A stretch of 64,000 nt of DNA from contig NZ_QGMY01000001.1 in the NCBI RefSeq assembly GCF_003173355.1, positions 1 through 64,000 on the forward strand, written 5' to 3'. Origin of the DNA: Methanospirillum lacunae. GTDB taxonomy: Archaea; Halobacteriota; Methanomicrobia; Methanomicrobiales; Methanospirillaceae. The notes under the pieces are model-generated. The model had not been told where the DNA came from, made no database searches, and was given only the letters and a program-made list of their open reading frames with translations. Both the position numbers and the translations under genes were made by a program. Shown one piece after another: positions 1-9,062 of this stretch (position 1 is the first letter of the stretch; each line of letters begins with the position of its first letter).

Positions 1-374
1 ACTGGTTATGTTCCCACCGGTTGAACGATTCGTAAACGACACCGTCAACGGAGCATAACCACTGCTTACATCTGAACTGAAATTTGCTATAACCGTTGGA
101 CAAGGTTCATTTTCAACAGAAATTGTATGAAATACACTAGAATAATTATCACAACTATTACCGGCAGTCAGATTGACTGAATAAAGACCGCTTCGATTGA
201 ACGTATGAACTGGATCAGCAACATTTGAGCCAGTACTATTATCTCCAAAGTCCCATTGCCAACTGGTTATGTTCCCACCGGTTGAACGATTCGTAAACGA
301 CACCGTCAACGGAGCATAACCACTACTTACATCTGAACTAAAATTTGCTACTACCGCAGGACAAGGTTCATTGA
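1..374. repeat. 261-bp tandem repeat encoding PKD domains
   Basis: Bases 1-111 match 262-372 with only a handful of substitutions, an exact offset of 261 bp or 87 codons. The first 62 bases of each copy are identical. One full unit and one partial unit lie in the window, and the array probably continues beyond position 1. Near-identity at silent positions points to recent duplication or gene conversion. Confidence 0.9.
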
Positions 375-1854
375 ATACAGTAAAAATTACAGACTCCGTA
401 CTTTGAGTCTGATCGGGATTTTTTACCTGAACCGTATAATTGCCAGAGACCAGATAGGTCAGATCAAATGATGTAATAATATTAGAAGAATTGATAAAGG
501 TAACCTCACTGGAGTTTGTCAGATTGAATGTGCTATTACTCAGATTAACGAGTAAACCTGATGAAAAGCCAGAACCTGAAACGTAAATTGCAACATTATT
601 ATCTCCCTGAACACCTGAAGAAGGAGATATGGAAAAGATTGATGGATTCGTCTTGTTAACAAACAGGCCGTAAAGTCTGGTACCCTCTACAAGTTCTGAA
701 GAACCATTGAAAGAAATTGAATGTTGTTCTTTGTTAAGAGATGAAGGGATTATGGACCAATCATCATTATCTGTAGCCATTATTCGGATATTTTCTTCAG
801 GATATCCAGTTGGTATATCTGAAGGATTATAGTTTAAGGTGAGTGAGTCAAAAGAACCCGTATCTGTACGGGTAATATTTACATAATTATTCAAACTTAC
901 GAATGAATCATCAGGACCTCTTGGTGTTGAAGGTGTATTGAAAGATAATGGCCCACTCATATTGGATGAAGAGACATTTACACCGCCATTCCCACCAATA
1001 TGTAAATTGTAAAAGGATAGATTACGCGATTGGGAATCAATAAAGAGATCTTTTCCACCCGACTGATTCTGTAGTACAGAAGAAAAAATAACGAGGTTGG
1101 ACGTATTATTAAGGTTCAATCCACCTCCTGAATTTTCTATTGATATCAGATTGTGAATTACCCCTAATGAAGAATCTTTTAGTTGCAATCCCGGACGGTT
1201 GGACGCTGAAATTGTGTTGGCTGTCGATGTAACATTGGTAATGTAAAAATTGTGAGCCCCAGTTAATGACACCCCCCCTTCAATATTTGAAGAAACAGTA
1301 CTATTATCGATAGTTAGGCCATCTATAGATGGCAGAACAATCCCTCCATTTGTATTCTGAAAACAGGATACATCACGGATTGATACATTATAATTATGAT
1401 TACCAGTTCCGCCAGATATTGCAGAACTAGAAATTCCGTGTAGGGAAATATTTGAAAGTTGAATATCAGATACCCCGGAAGAGAATAATAATCCAGCGGA
1501 TTGACTTTTAACTTCAAAATTATCCATGGATGTTGAATTACTCACAACAAAAGCATAACCACTTGAATTAATCAGAGGAGTTCCATTATACCCAATGAGG
1601 GAGGTTTCATTTTTGATAATAAATGGACCCGTATACGCTGTTGATGAAGAACCATTTACCAGGATCTGCTCACCAACCGGAAGAGACTGATTAAGAGAAT
1701 CGGAGAGACTCCAGGGACTATCAAAACTACCCACCCCTTCTTCTGATAGTGCATTAACCGAGACATATTTCTCTGCAGTAACCGGAAAATATGTAAATAA
1801 AATAAATATCCCCAATAGTAAAAGAATAAAATGAAATCGCTTAAACCCACCCAT
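1..1854 (-). CDS. Secreted beta-helix / IPT / PKD-repeat surface protein (3' end outside window)
   Basis: The reading frame is open from an ATG at 1854 to the window edge, giving 618 residues without a stop, so the C-terminus is missing. The N-terminus is a signal peptide: a basic start (MGGFKRF), a hydrophobic core and an Ala cleavage site near residue 27. Residues about 30-310 are Asn/Ser/Gly-rich with NosD-like repeats of short strands, as in right-handed parallel beta-helix proteins. Next comes an IPT/TIG-like segment (ISPSSGVQGD, about 420-500), then at least two PKD domains with the WQWDFGDN motif. The PKD units repeat every 87 residues and are nearly identical in DNA. N-glycosylation sequons (N-x-S/T) are dense. 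Large PKD/beta-helix proteins are typical cell-surface or sheath-associated proteins of Methanomicrobiales. Adhesion or envelope structure is inferred, not shown. Confidence 0.85.
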   Translation of the reverse strand, partial: MGGFKRFHFILLLLGIFILFTYFPVTAEKYVSVNALSEEGVGSFDSPWSLSDSLNQSLPVGEQILVNGSSSTAYTGPFIIKNETSLIGYNGTPLINSSGYAFVVSNSTSMDNFEVKSQSAGLLFSSGVSDIQLSNISLHGISSSAISGGTGNHNYNVSIRDVSCFQNTNGGIVLPSIDGLTIDNSTVSSNIEGGVSLTGAHNFYITNVTSTANTISASNRPGLQLKDSSLGVIHNLISIENSGGGLNLNNTSNLVIFSSVLQNQSGGKDLFIDSQSRNLSFYNLHIGGNGGVNVSSSNMSGPLSFNTPSTPRGPDDSFVSLNNYVNITRTDTGSFDSLTLNYNPSDIPTGYPEENIRIMATDNDDWSIIPSSLNKEQHSISFNGSSELVEGTRLYGLFVNKTNPSIFSISPSSGVQGDNNVAIYVSGSGFSSGLLVNLSNSTFNLTNSSEVTFINSSNIITSFDLTYLVSGNYTVQVKNPDQTQSTESVIFTVFNEPCPAVVANFSSDVSSGYAPLTVSFTNRSTGGNITSWQWDFGDNSTGSNVADPVHTFNRSGLYSVNLTAGNSCDNYSSVFHTISVENEPCPTVIANFSSDVSSGYAPLTVSFTNRSTGGNITS

Positions 1855-1956
1855 GAATTAAGGTTAGCAGGAATGTGTATAATAATTCCGATTTTATTTT
1901 TTATATAAAATGAAAATAAAATTACGAAATTATAATGTCATCCCTTTACATTAATA

Positions 1957-3588
1957 TTACCGCAATTCAGGATGTATTGTTAGGTATCTCTCTTCAATAT
2001 CCCCTATCGTATTCGCTTCCCTGATGTCCTTATCATCCCGGACCCGAACAAACCTTGGAAAACGGAGTGTAAAACCGCCTTCATAATTCGGGCTTTGCTG
2101 AATCTCTGAGTACCCAATCTCAAACACAATCCTGGGCTCAAAGAATATCATCTTCCCTTCTGAATGGATGACTTCATCTTTGAGAGTACTATAGAGCCAG
2201 GTGAGTTGTTCATCTGAAAGACCGGTAGCTACCCGGCTTACCGGAACAAGTTGGTCATCCTGGCGTGCAGCAAGCAGAAACGATCCATATACATGAGCTC
2301 GCTTACCTTCTCCCCATTCAGCACCTATAGCAACCAGATCAAGAGTATCCACTTCAGGTTTGATCTTTACCCAATCCTTTCCTCTCATTCCCGGAGTGTA
2401 ACGAGAGTTCGGTAATTTCAGCATCACACCCTCATGCCCGTTATCCAGGGCCTGGTGGTAGTACTGTTCTATTTCAATAAGATCACTACTTACAAGTTGG
2501 GGAGTTGCATAGTCTCTCAATACCTCTGTAAGGATCTTCCGCCTCTCTGAAAAAGACTGATCAAGCAAAATTTCCCCATCAAGGAGGAGAATATCAAAAA
2601 CATTGGGAACCAGCTTGATCGCCTCTACGGCATCGGCTACCCCATGTTTTCGCCTAAACCGCTTAAGAACCGTCTGAAACGGCATCGGTCTCCCATCCTT
2701 AATGGCAATAACCTCACCATCAAGAATGAGATTATGATCTGTCGCATTCAGCAACATAGAGACAACATCAGGCAGGGAATTGGTCACATCCTCAAGTTTT
2801 CGTGAGTACATCCTACCTGTTGAACCCTGTTTATGAAACTGAAACCGTGCTCCATCGTATTTATACTCTACTGCAATTGTCCCGGCATCAGCTATAACTT
2901 CAGAGATAGTTCCTTGTCGGGCCAACATCATCCGCACCGGATGAAAGAGGTGAAGTCTTACATGAGACAGAGCCTCTTTTCCTTGAGAGGCTAACAATGC
3001 CACTTCGCCCATATCATTGAGAATCTGTTGGGCATGCTCGACAAGACCGGAGTCAACATCGAAGGCTTTTGCAATTGCATCGCGGAGGTTCCCCTCGCCG
3101 ACCCCAATCCTCATGTCGTCAAGCAAAATGCCGGTGATGTAATGGCCTTCAAGGGGCGTAGCTACTGAAAACAATCGCTGGATTATCCGAAGCCGCTCTT
3201 TTTGAGATTTACCACCTTCTGCCTGGGCAATCGCTTCAAACGATGAATACACCTCTGCAAGTGTAAGTTCTTCAGAAAAGAATGAGGTTTGAGATTTACT
3301 TTCAAGCATCTCTTCAACTGCCCTGCCAAGATCTCCCACCGAATTGAGCGTTGAAAGAACCTTCTCGCGGTTTCTTCCGGTAACATATGCCACAGATTCA
3401 TAGAGTAAATTAGGACCTATACCTAGTTTGAGTGGACTCCAGTCAGGAAAGGGTTTGCCCAGAATCAGCCGAACAAAGATTGGGAGATCCGGACATTCCA
3501 CCTCACGAATTGCATTACTCAGAAGATCAATAGTATCAAGCCTACCTTTGATAGACTCAATTTTTCTACAAAGTTCTGCAAAAAACAA
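1957..3588 (-). CDS. lig: ATP-dependent DNA ligase
   Basis: The 543-residue protein is an archaeal ATP-dependent DNA ligase, which seals 3'-OH/5'-phosphate nicks in replication and repair. Residues 1-230 form the helical DNA-binding domain. The adenylation domain carries the nucleotidyl-transferase motif I EYKYDGARFQ with the AMP-accepting Lys at 243, later motifs such as LDGEVIA and EGVMLK, and a final VKIKPE-type motif V leading into the C-terminal OB fold. Length fits the family. The start is a TTG at 3588, because the in-frame stop TGA lies only four codons upstream and no ATG fits the conserved N-terminus. A GGTGATC Shine-Dalgarno-like site precedes it, overlapping the end of the upstream metallo-hydrolase gene. 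The two genes are probably cotranscribed. Confidence 0.95.
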   Translation of the reverse strand: MFFAELCRKIESIKGRLDTIDLLSNAIREVECPDLPIFVRLILGKPFPDWSPLKLGIGPNLLYESVAYVTGRNREKVLSTLNSVGDLGRAVEEMLESKSQTSFFSEELTLAEVYSSFEAIAQAEGGKSQKERLRIIQRLFSVATPLEGHYITGILLDDMRIGVGEGNLRDAIAKAFDVDSGLVEHAQQILNDMGEVALLASQGKEALSHVRLHLFHPVRMMLARQGTISEVIADAGTIAVEYKYDGARFQFHKQGSTGRMYSRKLEDVTNSLPDVVSMLLNATDHNLILDGEVIAIKDGRPMPFQTVLKRFRRKHGVADAVEAIKLVPNVFDILLLDGEILLDQSFSERRKILTEVLRDYATPQLVSSDLIEIEQYYHQALDNGHEGVMLKLPNSRYTPGMRGKDWVKIKPEVDTLDLVAIGAEWGEGKRAHVYGSFLLAARQDDQLVPVSRVATGLSDEQLTWLYSTLKDEVIHSEGKMIFFEPRIVFEIGYSEIQQSPNYEGGFTLRFPRFVRVRDDKDIREANTIGDIEERYLTIHPELR

Positions 3589-3608
3589 AAAATTCAGTCA
3601 GATCACCA

Positions 3609-4466
3609 TCACAGACTGAACTGGTATTGCCAGCATTCATCACAGCAGGATTCACGGGAAGAACCCTGTTTTTTTCGCATCGGAGCTTTTCCTTCCAATT
3701 CTACTGTGGAAGCAGCAAATAGTTCCACAGACTCAGCATGGAGGGACAGTCCTTCCTGGGCTGATGAAAGAGCCAGAGCAGGTTCGTTGTTCTCTTCAGA
3801 TAGATGTGCAAGAATTGCCAGATGAATCGAATCACCTATCTCACGAAGTACCGCTGCGGCATCAGGGTTTGAAAGATGACCACGATTTCCCGCAATTCTT
3901 CGTTTGAGAAACTCAGGGTATGGCCCGGTCCTGAGCATTTCAGGACAATGATTTGATTCAAGGATAACTCCATCTGCCCGGGATATTACTGACATCATGC
4001 TCTCGGTTACTATTCCAGTATCAGTGCAATAACAAAGCCTTGTTGAACCTTCACTGATCAGGTATCCACATGGCTCTGTTGCATCATGCGAGATTGCAAA
4101 CGGTTCGACGATAAAATTACCGATCTCATATTGTGTTCCACATTTGATGGTCTGCACAGGGAAGCGTACCGGACTTGTTCGCTGCCTGATAAAAGCATCC
4201 ATCGTACCCACTGTGCCATAGGCAGTTTTTTGGAGATTATTCCCAACCGCAGCAAGACCCTTGATATGATCACCATGCTCATGTGTGACCAAAATTCCAT
4301 CTATCAGATCGGACCTGCCACCTGATTCAGCAAGGCGACCTTGCTTAGTTTTAGTCCCGAGGAGTTCCCGTGCTGAGCGGCCTGCATCAACTAAAAGAGC
4401 GCTCCCATCACCCTCAAGATAAACGCAATTGCCCTTGCTTCCACTCGCAAGGACTGATATCTTCAT
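3609..4466 (-). CDS. MBL-fold metallo-hydrolase (YycJ/WalJ-like)
   Basis: This 285-residue protein starts MKISVLASGSKGN, typical of the YycJ/WalJ branch of metallo-beta-lactamase-fold hydrolases. The di-metal motif THEHGDH is at residues 61-67, with later metal ligands in SHDATEP, CYCTDTG and LAHLSEENN. The C-terminus adds a short Cys/Ser-rich tail (ESCCDECW). Members act on phosphodiester or nucleic-acid substrates, but the substrate here is unknown. It lies directly upstream of the ligase on the same strand, 20 bp from the ligase start codon, which suggests a shared transcript and perhaps a repair role. Its own promoter should lie in 4467-4669. Confidence 0.85.
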   Translation of the reverse strand: MKISVLASGSKGNCVYLEGDGSALLVDAGRSARELLGTKTKQGRLAESGGRSDLIDGILVTHEHGDHIKGLAAVGNNLQKTAYGTVGTMDAFIRQRTSPVRFPVQTIKCGTQYEIGNFIVEPFAISHDATEPCGYLISEGSTRLCYCTDTGIVTESMMSVISRADGVILESNHCPEMLRTGPYPEFLKRRIAGNRGHLSNPDAAAVLREIGDSIHLAILAHLSEENNEPALALSSAQEGLSLHAESVELFAASTVELEGKAPMRKKQGSSRESCCDECWQYQFSL

Positions 4467-4598
4467 TACCTGATTATTTGTTCAGATAATGCATAAAATC
4501 AGAGCATCATATCATAGACATGTCCACTGATCAGAAAAAATCCTCTGATTTGTCTAACACATTTCTGATGGTATCTGTATCATAATTCTGCAAGTATT

Positions 4599-4625
4599 GA
4601 GAATATAGAGAATATAGAGAATATG
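4599..4625. repeat. Three tandem copies of GAGAATATA upstream of the lipoprotein gene
   Basis: Three head-to-tail 9-bp units (last base of the third copy differs) lie about 45-70 bp before the ATG at 4670. The position is that of an upstream promoter element, but no protein is known to bind it. It may be only a short simple-sequence repeat. Confidence 0.6.
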
Positions 4626-4669
4626 TTTAATGTAACTTCACCCGTTATTGTAAGGCTGGTGTTTTACTT

Positions 4670-5170
4670 ATGAAGCATAATGCAAGTGTAATATATGTGA
4701 TAGCAGTTCTAGGATTGCTTTTAATGGCAACCATGTTCAGCGGATGTACTAGCTCCGACAAGTCATCAACTCAGGCAAAGACCACCACCGCCCCAACAAC
4801 CGCTCCGGTCAAGACCGCAGCCTCTACCTCTGTTCCAACAGTCGAACAGACAGTAAAGGTTCCAGCAACCCAGGCAGCAGCAGCCGCTCCGGTAGAAGCA
4901 AAGGAAGCACCAAAGACAGCCAATGTCTCTGCATCCAACACATCATCTAACGCATCTGCATCTACATCTACAGTAACAGTTTCCAGAGAAAAAACCGTTA
5001 CTAATGATACCACAAAGGTCAACACAACAGTATCTGTATCCAAGGAAACTGTAAAAGAGACCAGTGGAAACCAGACCAAGACTCCATCAGAGTCAAAGAA
5101 CGCAACCTCATCCAATGCAACCGCGGCAAAGTCCCCGGCAACTGCATCAAATAAGACTGCAACACTCTGA
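4670..5170 (+). CDS. Ala/Thr/Ser-rich predicted lipoprotein
   Basis: The product has 166 residues. Residues 1-26 are a signal peptide with a lipobox-like FSGC, so it is probably anchored outside the membrane. The rest is low complexity (Thr, Ala, Ser, Lys, Val and several N-x-S/T sequons), with no recognisable fold. It looks like an extended, glycosylated stalk or linker. It faces the radical SAM gene tail to tail, 80 bp apart. The opposite strand is also open here (4771-5187), but that reading is a shadow of the repetitive codons. Function unknown. Confidence 0.7.
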   Translation: MKHNASVIYVIAVLGLLLMATMFSGCTSSDKSSTQAKTTTAPTTAPVKTAASTSVPTVEQTVKVPATQAAAAAPVEAKEAPKTANVSASNTSSNASASTSTVTVSREKTVTNDTTKVNTTVSVSKETVKETSGNQTKTPSESKNATSSNATAAKSPATASNKTATL

Positions 5171-5250
5171 TCGTTTATAATTAGCATTCAAACCCGGGCA
5201 AGACCTGCCCCCGGATGAATACTTTTTTTAGATAAAACAATAGTGCGGGA

Positions 5251-6369
5251 TTAAGGGATAATCTCGCATCCATTGTACTTCTCGTGATTAAAGTCTGTCA
5301 TTGTGATAACACCGGTATTGAGAAGATATTGAATCCGTGGAAGTAAATCTGACAATACCTTAAATAATTCTCTGACAGTTGTACACACAAGTTCACGCCC
5401 CTCCTGTGGCCAGGGCTCAAGAACTGCAGAATAGAGACATCTTCCACCACAGAGATCTCGAATATCACATACTGCACAGGCTCCGGGAACAGGGACATCG
5501 GGTAGATTCCGAATATCTGCAGTGGTGATCGTTCCCAGATAATAATCGGCCATCCCTATCATAATCGGACATGGCGAAATCTGACCATTTGTTAAAACTG
5601 TGTAGTTTGCAAATCCAGATCCGCATCTAAGCCGGGAAGAGCGTTTGAGAAGCAAATCTTCAACCGGATCGATAAACGGATACCATCTCTCGACAACCCC
5701 GGTCTGTTCCATCCGGGATACCCATTCTTCTGCTAGATGTTTAATGCCCGGAAGGTACGATTTTTTTACCCAGGATTCAAAGTTTCTAATCTGAAAATCA
5801 TTCCAGAAGTTAGCATCAATTTGCCAGTGAATGGATGAAAATGAGTATTCAGCATTGTGAGAGAGATGAAGGACTGATTTTTGGATATCAACAGGTTCAT
5901 GAACTGTCATCCTGGCAATTATCTCACCCACATATCCATTAGCAAGAATGTTCTGAATATTGTCCATTACCCGTTGATAGGTGCCTAACCCCCTGCCAGT
6001 ATCAGTTGTCTCTTTATCACCATCGATTGAGATCAGAATCGTCTCAAACCTGTTTACGATTTCTGAAGGGAGCCGGTGAAGAAGAATGCCATTTGTCTGG
6101 ATCATGAAACGGGTGTCAGGGAGATCTTCCATGATTCGGATGATGAGATCACTGCGAAGCGTCGGCTCACCACCGATAAATGTGACAACTACTCCGGGAT
6201 CTCGGGAAAGAAAGGAGTACAGGTCAGTGAGATCGTAAGTGGCATCTACTGGGATGTCTGCATCGAAAGAGATCTCATCACGTTCCAGTTCAGGGGTATC
6301 AAATATTTTCCCCCGGCAGTAATTACAAGCGAGATTGCAGGAGTCCGTGAGAAAGAGATGAATATACAC
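5251..6369 (-). CDS. Radical SAM/SPASM protein, possible peptide-modifying enzyme
   Basis: The 372-residue protein opens MYIHLFLTDSCNLACNYC. The CxxxCxxC cluster (Cys 11, 15, 18) binds the SAM [4Fe-4S]. The GGEPTLR motif and the C-terminal SPASM cysteines (CGSGF, SPCPIM, CAVCDIRDLCGGRC) hold auxiliary clusters. I associate it with a methanogen family described as putative peptide-modifying radical SAM enzymes (Mhun_1560/AF1577-like); this is memory, not a search. The start is a GTG at 6369: in frame, the upstream stretch reaches a TAA six codons earlier without an ATG. No classical short precursor peptide is adjacent. The nearest candidate substrate is the lipoprotein at 4670. It is divergent from the receiver gene at 6493. 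Confidence 0.85.
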   Translation of the reverse strand: MYIHLFLTDSCNLACNYCRGKIFDTPELERDEISFDADIPVDATYDLTDLYSFLSRDPGVVVTFIGGEPTLRSDLIIRIMEDLPDTRFMIQTNGILLHRLPSEIVNRFETILISIDGDKETTDTGRGLGTYQRVMDNIQNILANGYVGEIIARMTVHEPVDIQKSVLHLSHNAEYSFSSIHWQIDANFWNDFQIRNFESWVKKSYLPGIKHLAEEWVSRMEQTGVVERWYPFIDPVEDLLLKRSSRLRCGSGFANYTVLTNGQISPCPIMIGMADYYLGTITTADIRNLPDVPVPGACAVCDIRDLCGGRCLYSAVLEPWPQEGRELVCTTVRELFKVLSDLLPRIQYLLNTGVITMTDFNHEKYNGCEIIP

Positions 6370-6458
6370 ACAAATCCCATAAAATTAGACATACCTCTGA
6401 TATGAAGATCACTGCCGAACATGCGATAAACCTCAGTTACTCATTTCACAAAGAAAAT

Positions 6459-6487
6459 ATGTGGGTATACCATACATACCTACACAC
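6459..6487. promoter_or_regulatory. Imperfect inverted repeat between divergent genes
   Basis: A left arm TGTGGGTAT and a right arm ATACCTACACA flank a seven-base spacer just upstream of the receiver gene start at 6493. The site lies between the radical SAM gene and the receiver gene, so a regulator bound here could affect either. The arms differ by inserted bases, so this is a candidate operator only. Confidence 0.35.
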
Positions 6488-6492
6488 GTTTC

Positions 6493-6876
6493 ATGACTCA
6501 TCGAATTCTTCTCCTTGATGACGAACCAGCCATCTGTGAGATCACCTCAATACTCCTGAAGAAACTCGGGTATGATGCTGTTATTACCAGTAAAGGAGAA
6601 GATTCAATTGAAGCATATCGGGCGGCACTTGATCAGGGTGCACGATTTGATGTTGTCATACTTGATCTATCCGTTCCCGGGGGACCTGGAGGTAAAGAGG
6701 TCATAGCCGCCCTTCTGGAGATGGATCCAAAAGTAAAAGCACTTGTATCAAGTGGCGATGCAAACGATCCTGCAGTCTCACGATTCAGGGACTTTGGATT
6801 CACCGGGGTTCTCATGAAGCCATATACAAAGGCTGTTCTTGATGAAACCATCAAAAAGGTCATTAGCCCTGAGTGA
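6493..6876 (+). CDS. Stand-alone response regulator receiver
   Basis: The 127-residue protein is a single CheY-like receiver. It has the acidic pair DDE at 9-11, the phospho-acceptor Asp58 in VVILDLS, and the conserved Lys in LMKPY near the C-terminus. No output domain is present, so it should act by binding a partner such as a kinase or switch protein. No histidine kinase is adjacent, so its cognate kinase cannot be named. The protein starts close behind an inverted repeat at 6459-6487. Confidence 0.93.
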   Translation: MTHRILLLDDEPAICEITSILLKKLGYDAVITSKGEDSIEAYRAALDQGARFDVVILDLSVPGGPGGKEVIAALLEMDPKVKALVSSGDANDPAVSRFRDFGFTGVLMKPYTKAVLDETIKKVISPE

Positions 6877-7094
6877 TCAGGATAATAGTTTCACCTGTTC
6901 AGATGTCACTGAACTCCTCTTCTATGGCAATATAGCCTTTTTTGAATTGGTCATCCACCTCACCGGGCAACAACTTGTTGATCAGATCGAGGGATTAATA
7001 TCAGATAGAGAATTCAAGACCGGGATGAGTTTTTTTAATAAAGGGCAGAGGTGTATACCCTGGTCCAGGGCACTTTCAGTCCCTGTCATGTCGT
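6877..7094. other. Intergenic gap between receiver and transporter genes
   Basis: No convincing gene lies in these 218 bases. An out-of-frame plus-strand ORF starts inside the receiver gene and crosses the gap but has no ribosome site. A 31-codon minus-strand stretch (about 6905-6998) has a plausible composition but no start codon. The transporter promoter is expected here, but I cannot place a clear box A. Confidence 0.5.
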
Positions 7095-8216
7095 GTGAGG
7101 AGTATGCTAACTGTACAACCTGAGGATGGTGACTTTTTCAGAATAACACTTGGAAATATTGCCGGATCAGTGGGCAACTTTGGGACAATAATTCCTCTCT
7201 TCTTTGCCGTATCACTTGCAACCGGTATGTCCCTTTCATTAATGCTCCTCTCCTGTGGGATATGGTATATCATCACTGGTTTCGTGTACAAAATCCCAAT
7301 ATCAGTAGAACCGCTCAAAGCAGTAGCCGCAGTTGCTATAGCCGGAGGAGTTACCACCGGAGAGATTGCTGCATCTGGTATCATTACCGGGACTCTCTTC
7401 TGTCTGGTTGGCCTGAGCGGAAAGATGCAATGGTTGGCAACCAGAATTCCATCTTCGGTTGTACGCGGGATTCAACTCGCGCTCGGGTTGATCCTTCTCA
7501 GGAGTGCAATCATGGAATTCGGGATACATGATCTTTCCTTCTTCATTTTCTGTCTTGTGATCCTGGCTTTGTTTTTACTTGGAAAAAGGCTGGTTCACCT
7601 GCCTGATCTTTCTGCTCTCGTCATCCTCTGTATCGGAATAATCGCACTTTTAAGTACAACTGGAATTCCAACAGCGGCTCTTCCCACTCTTCCTATCGTA
7701 TCATTACCAAATTATCAGGAGTATGTGACAGCGACATGGGTTCTTGTCATCCCCCAGATCCCGCTTACACTGGCAAATTCAATTCTTGCGACAGCACTTC
7801 TTTCAACCGAACTATTTCATCGCAGAATCACTCCAGACAAATTGAGTTTTACTATTGGAGCAATGAGTCTTTCCACATCAATTCTTGGAGGATTTCCCAT
7901 GTGTCACGGGGCAGGGGGGGTAGCTGCACATTACCGTTTCGGTGCACGCTCTGGTTGTGCTATGATTATAGGTGGTATAATTCTTATCTGTGGGTCGGTA
8001 TTTCTTACAAACCCTGAAACTCTAACTGCAATTCCGGGAGGAGTATTTGGAGCCTTGCTTTTTGCTGTTGCTCTAGAACTTATTGGACATGGGTTAAAGA
8101 CTGAAGAACCTCTTGTTTCCATGGTGATGGCATTCATCGCTATTCCAGCTGGGATCGCTGTTGCATTCATAGCCGGGTTACTTTTTGCAGAATTATCCAG
8201 TTATTTTCGGCGATAA
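7095..8216 (+). CDS. MOT1/SulP-like molybdate or sulfate transporter
   Basis: The protein has 373 residues and about ten hydrophobic membrane segments. The motif GNFGTIIPLFF near residue 27 and the signature FPMCHGAGGVAAHYRFGARSG match the MFS_MOT1 (SulP-related) molybdate transporter family. Substrate is molybdate or sulfate by family; molybdate or tungstate uptake would serve formylmethanofuran dehydrogenase, but that is inference. The start may be GTG 7095 or ATG 7104. A GTGAGGAG sequence overlaps the GTG and lies unusually close to the ATG. The gene is convergent with the PEBP lipoprotein gene. Confidence 0.85.
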   Translation: MRSMLTVQPEDGDFFRITLGNIAGSVGNFGTIIPLFFAVSLATGMSLSLMLLSCGIWYIITGFVYKIPISVEPLKAVAAVAIAGGVTTGEIAASGIITGTLFCLVGLSGKMQWLATRIPSSVVRGIQLALGLILLRSAIMEFGIHDLSFFIFCLVILALFLLGKRLVHLPDLSALVILCIGIIALLSTTGIPTAALPTLPIVSLPNYQEYVTATWVLVIPQIPLTLANSILATALLSTELFHRRITPDKLSFTIGAMSLSTSILGGFPMCHGAGGVAAHYRFGARSGCAMIIGGIILICGSVFLTNPETLTAIPGGVFGALLFAVALELIGHGLKTEEPLVSMVMAFIAIPAGIAVAFIAGLLFAELSSYFRR

Positions 8217-8276
8217 TGTAAGATAGAAATATCAGAAAAAAAAGGAAACTGGAATTTTCGATGGGAATGAGAGATG

Positions 8277-8852
8277 TCACTGCCCAAAGAAAGTAATACT
8301 TCTGGCCTTTGCCAGAACATGTCCTTCCATTGCTGCATCTACATGTGACCGGTCTGCAGGATTAGGTTTGATTACTGAATCGAGGGCATAAAGTGTAAAA
8401 ATATACCGGTGGGTTTGCCCTCCCGTGGGGCATGGTGGGTAATATCCCTTTGACCCTAATGAATTTACCCCCTGATACCCGGATCCAGCACGATCTGCAG
8501 CAGGGACCTGATTGGGGGGTATCGCTTCATCCCCAGGATTTAGATTATACACAATCCAGTGTGTAAACACATTATCTCGAGCATCGGGATCATCCATAAT
8601 AAGAACTATTGATTTTGTTTCTGTAGGAGCATTTTTCCAAAATATTGACGGAACCTGTCCAGGACCCATACAGGTGTATCTGGTGGGAAGGGTTGACCCA
8701 TTAATTGCAGAACTGACTGACACCACAAATGATTTGTTGGATAGGCTATCAGCACCACTCTGACCTTTCTGACTCTCTGAAGCCTGGATACAACCGGAGA
8801 CCAGGACTCCTGATACCAGAATCAAGAGGAATATATAATGAAATATTTTCAT
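8277..8852 (-). CDS. YbhB/YbcL-type PEBP family lipoprotein
   Basis: The 191-residue protein has a signal peptide ending in the lipobox VSGC (Cys 21), so it should be lipid-anchored outside the cell. Residues 40-191 are a phosphatidylethanolamine-binding protein (RKIP/YbhB) domain, with DDPDAR, THWIVYN, the GYYPPCPTGGQTHRYIF block and LYALD. Bacterial and archaeal members bind small anions or phospho-ligands, and their biological role is unknown. It is divergent from the membrane phosphatase gene, with a 210-bp spacer. Confidence 0.9.
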   Translation of the reverse strand: MKIFHYIFLLILVSGVLVSGCIQASESQKGQSGADSLSNKSFVVSVSSAINGSTLPTRYTCMGPGQVPSIFWKNAPTETKSIVLIMDDPDARDNVFTHWIVYNLNPGDEAIPPNQVPAADRAGSGYQGVNSLGSKGYYPPCPTGGQTHRYIFTLYALDSVIKPNPADRSHVDAAMEGHVLAKARSITFFGQ

Positions 8853-9062
8853 ACGATTCTATCTACGCCAGGATTATTGAGACTTTCGAATTATTCTCAT
8901 CTTCATCGGGTGTGCGAGATATGATAAACTCAGATAGTTGGATTACTCATACGGGGATAGAAACTGATCAGGATAAATCTCCCGGAGTATACTTTTCTTA
9001 TCAATTCAGGGGATCACTTCATCCAGGGATGATGGACAAGAATCCTTACCAAAAGTGAGTAC

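Noticed and set aside
1323-1850. Two small minus-strand ORFs inside the surface protein gene
   Set aside because: They are out-of-frame shadows of the long open frame that starts at 1854.
4771-5187. 138-codon minus-strand ORF across the lipoprotein gene
   Set aside because: It is the mirror of Thr/Ala/Ser codon repeats in the real lipoprotein gene, and its Val/Asp-rich composition is not protein-like.
6905-6998. 31-codon minus-strand fragment with protein-like composition
   Set aside because: It follows a TAA and has no good start codon or ribosome site; it could be a gene remnant but cannot be supported.
6839-7123. 94-codon plus-strand ORF crossing the receiver-transporter gap
   Set aside because: It starts inside the receiver gene in another frame, has no ribosome site and overlaps the transporter start.
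8729-9058. 109-codon ORF between the PEBP and phosphatase genes
   Set aside because: It starts inside the antisense PEBP gene, has no family features and no ribosome site.
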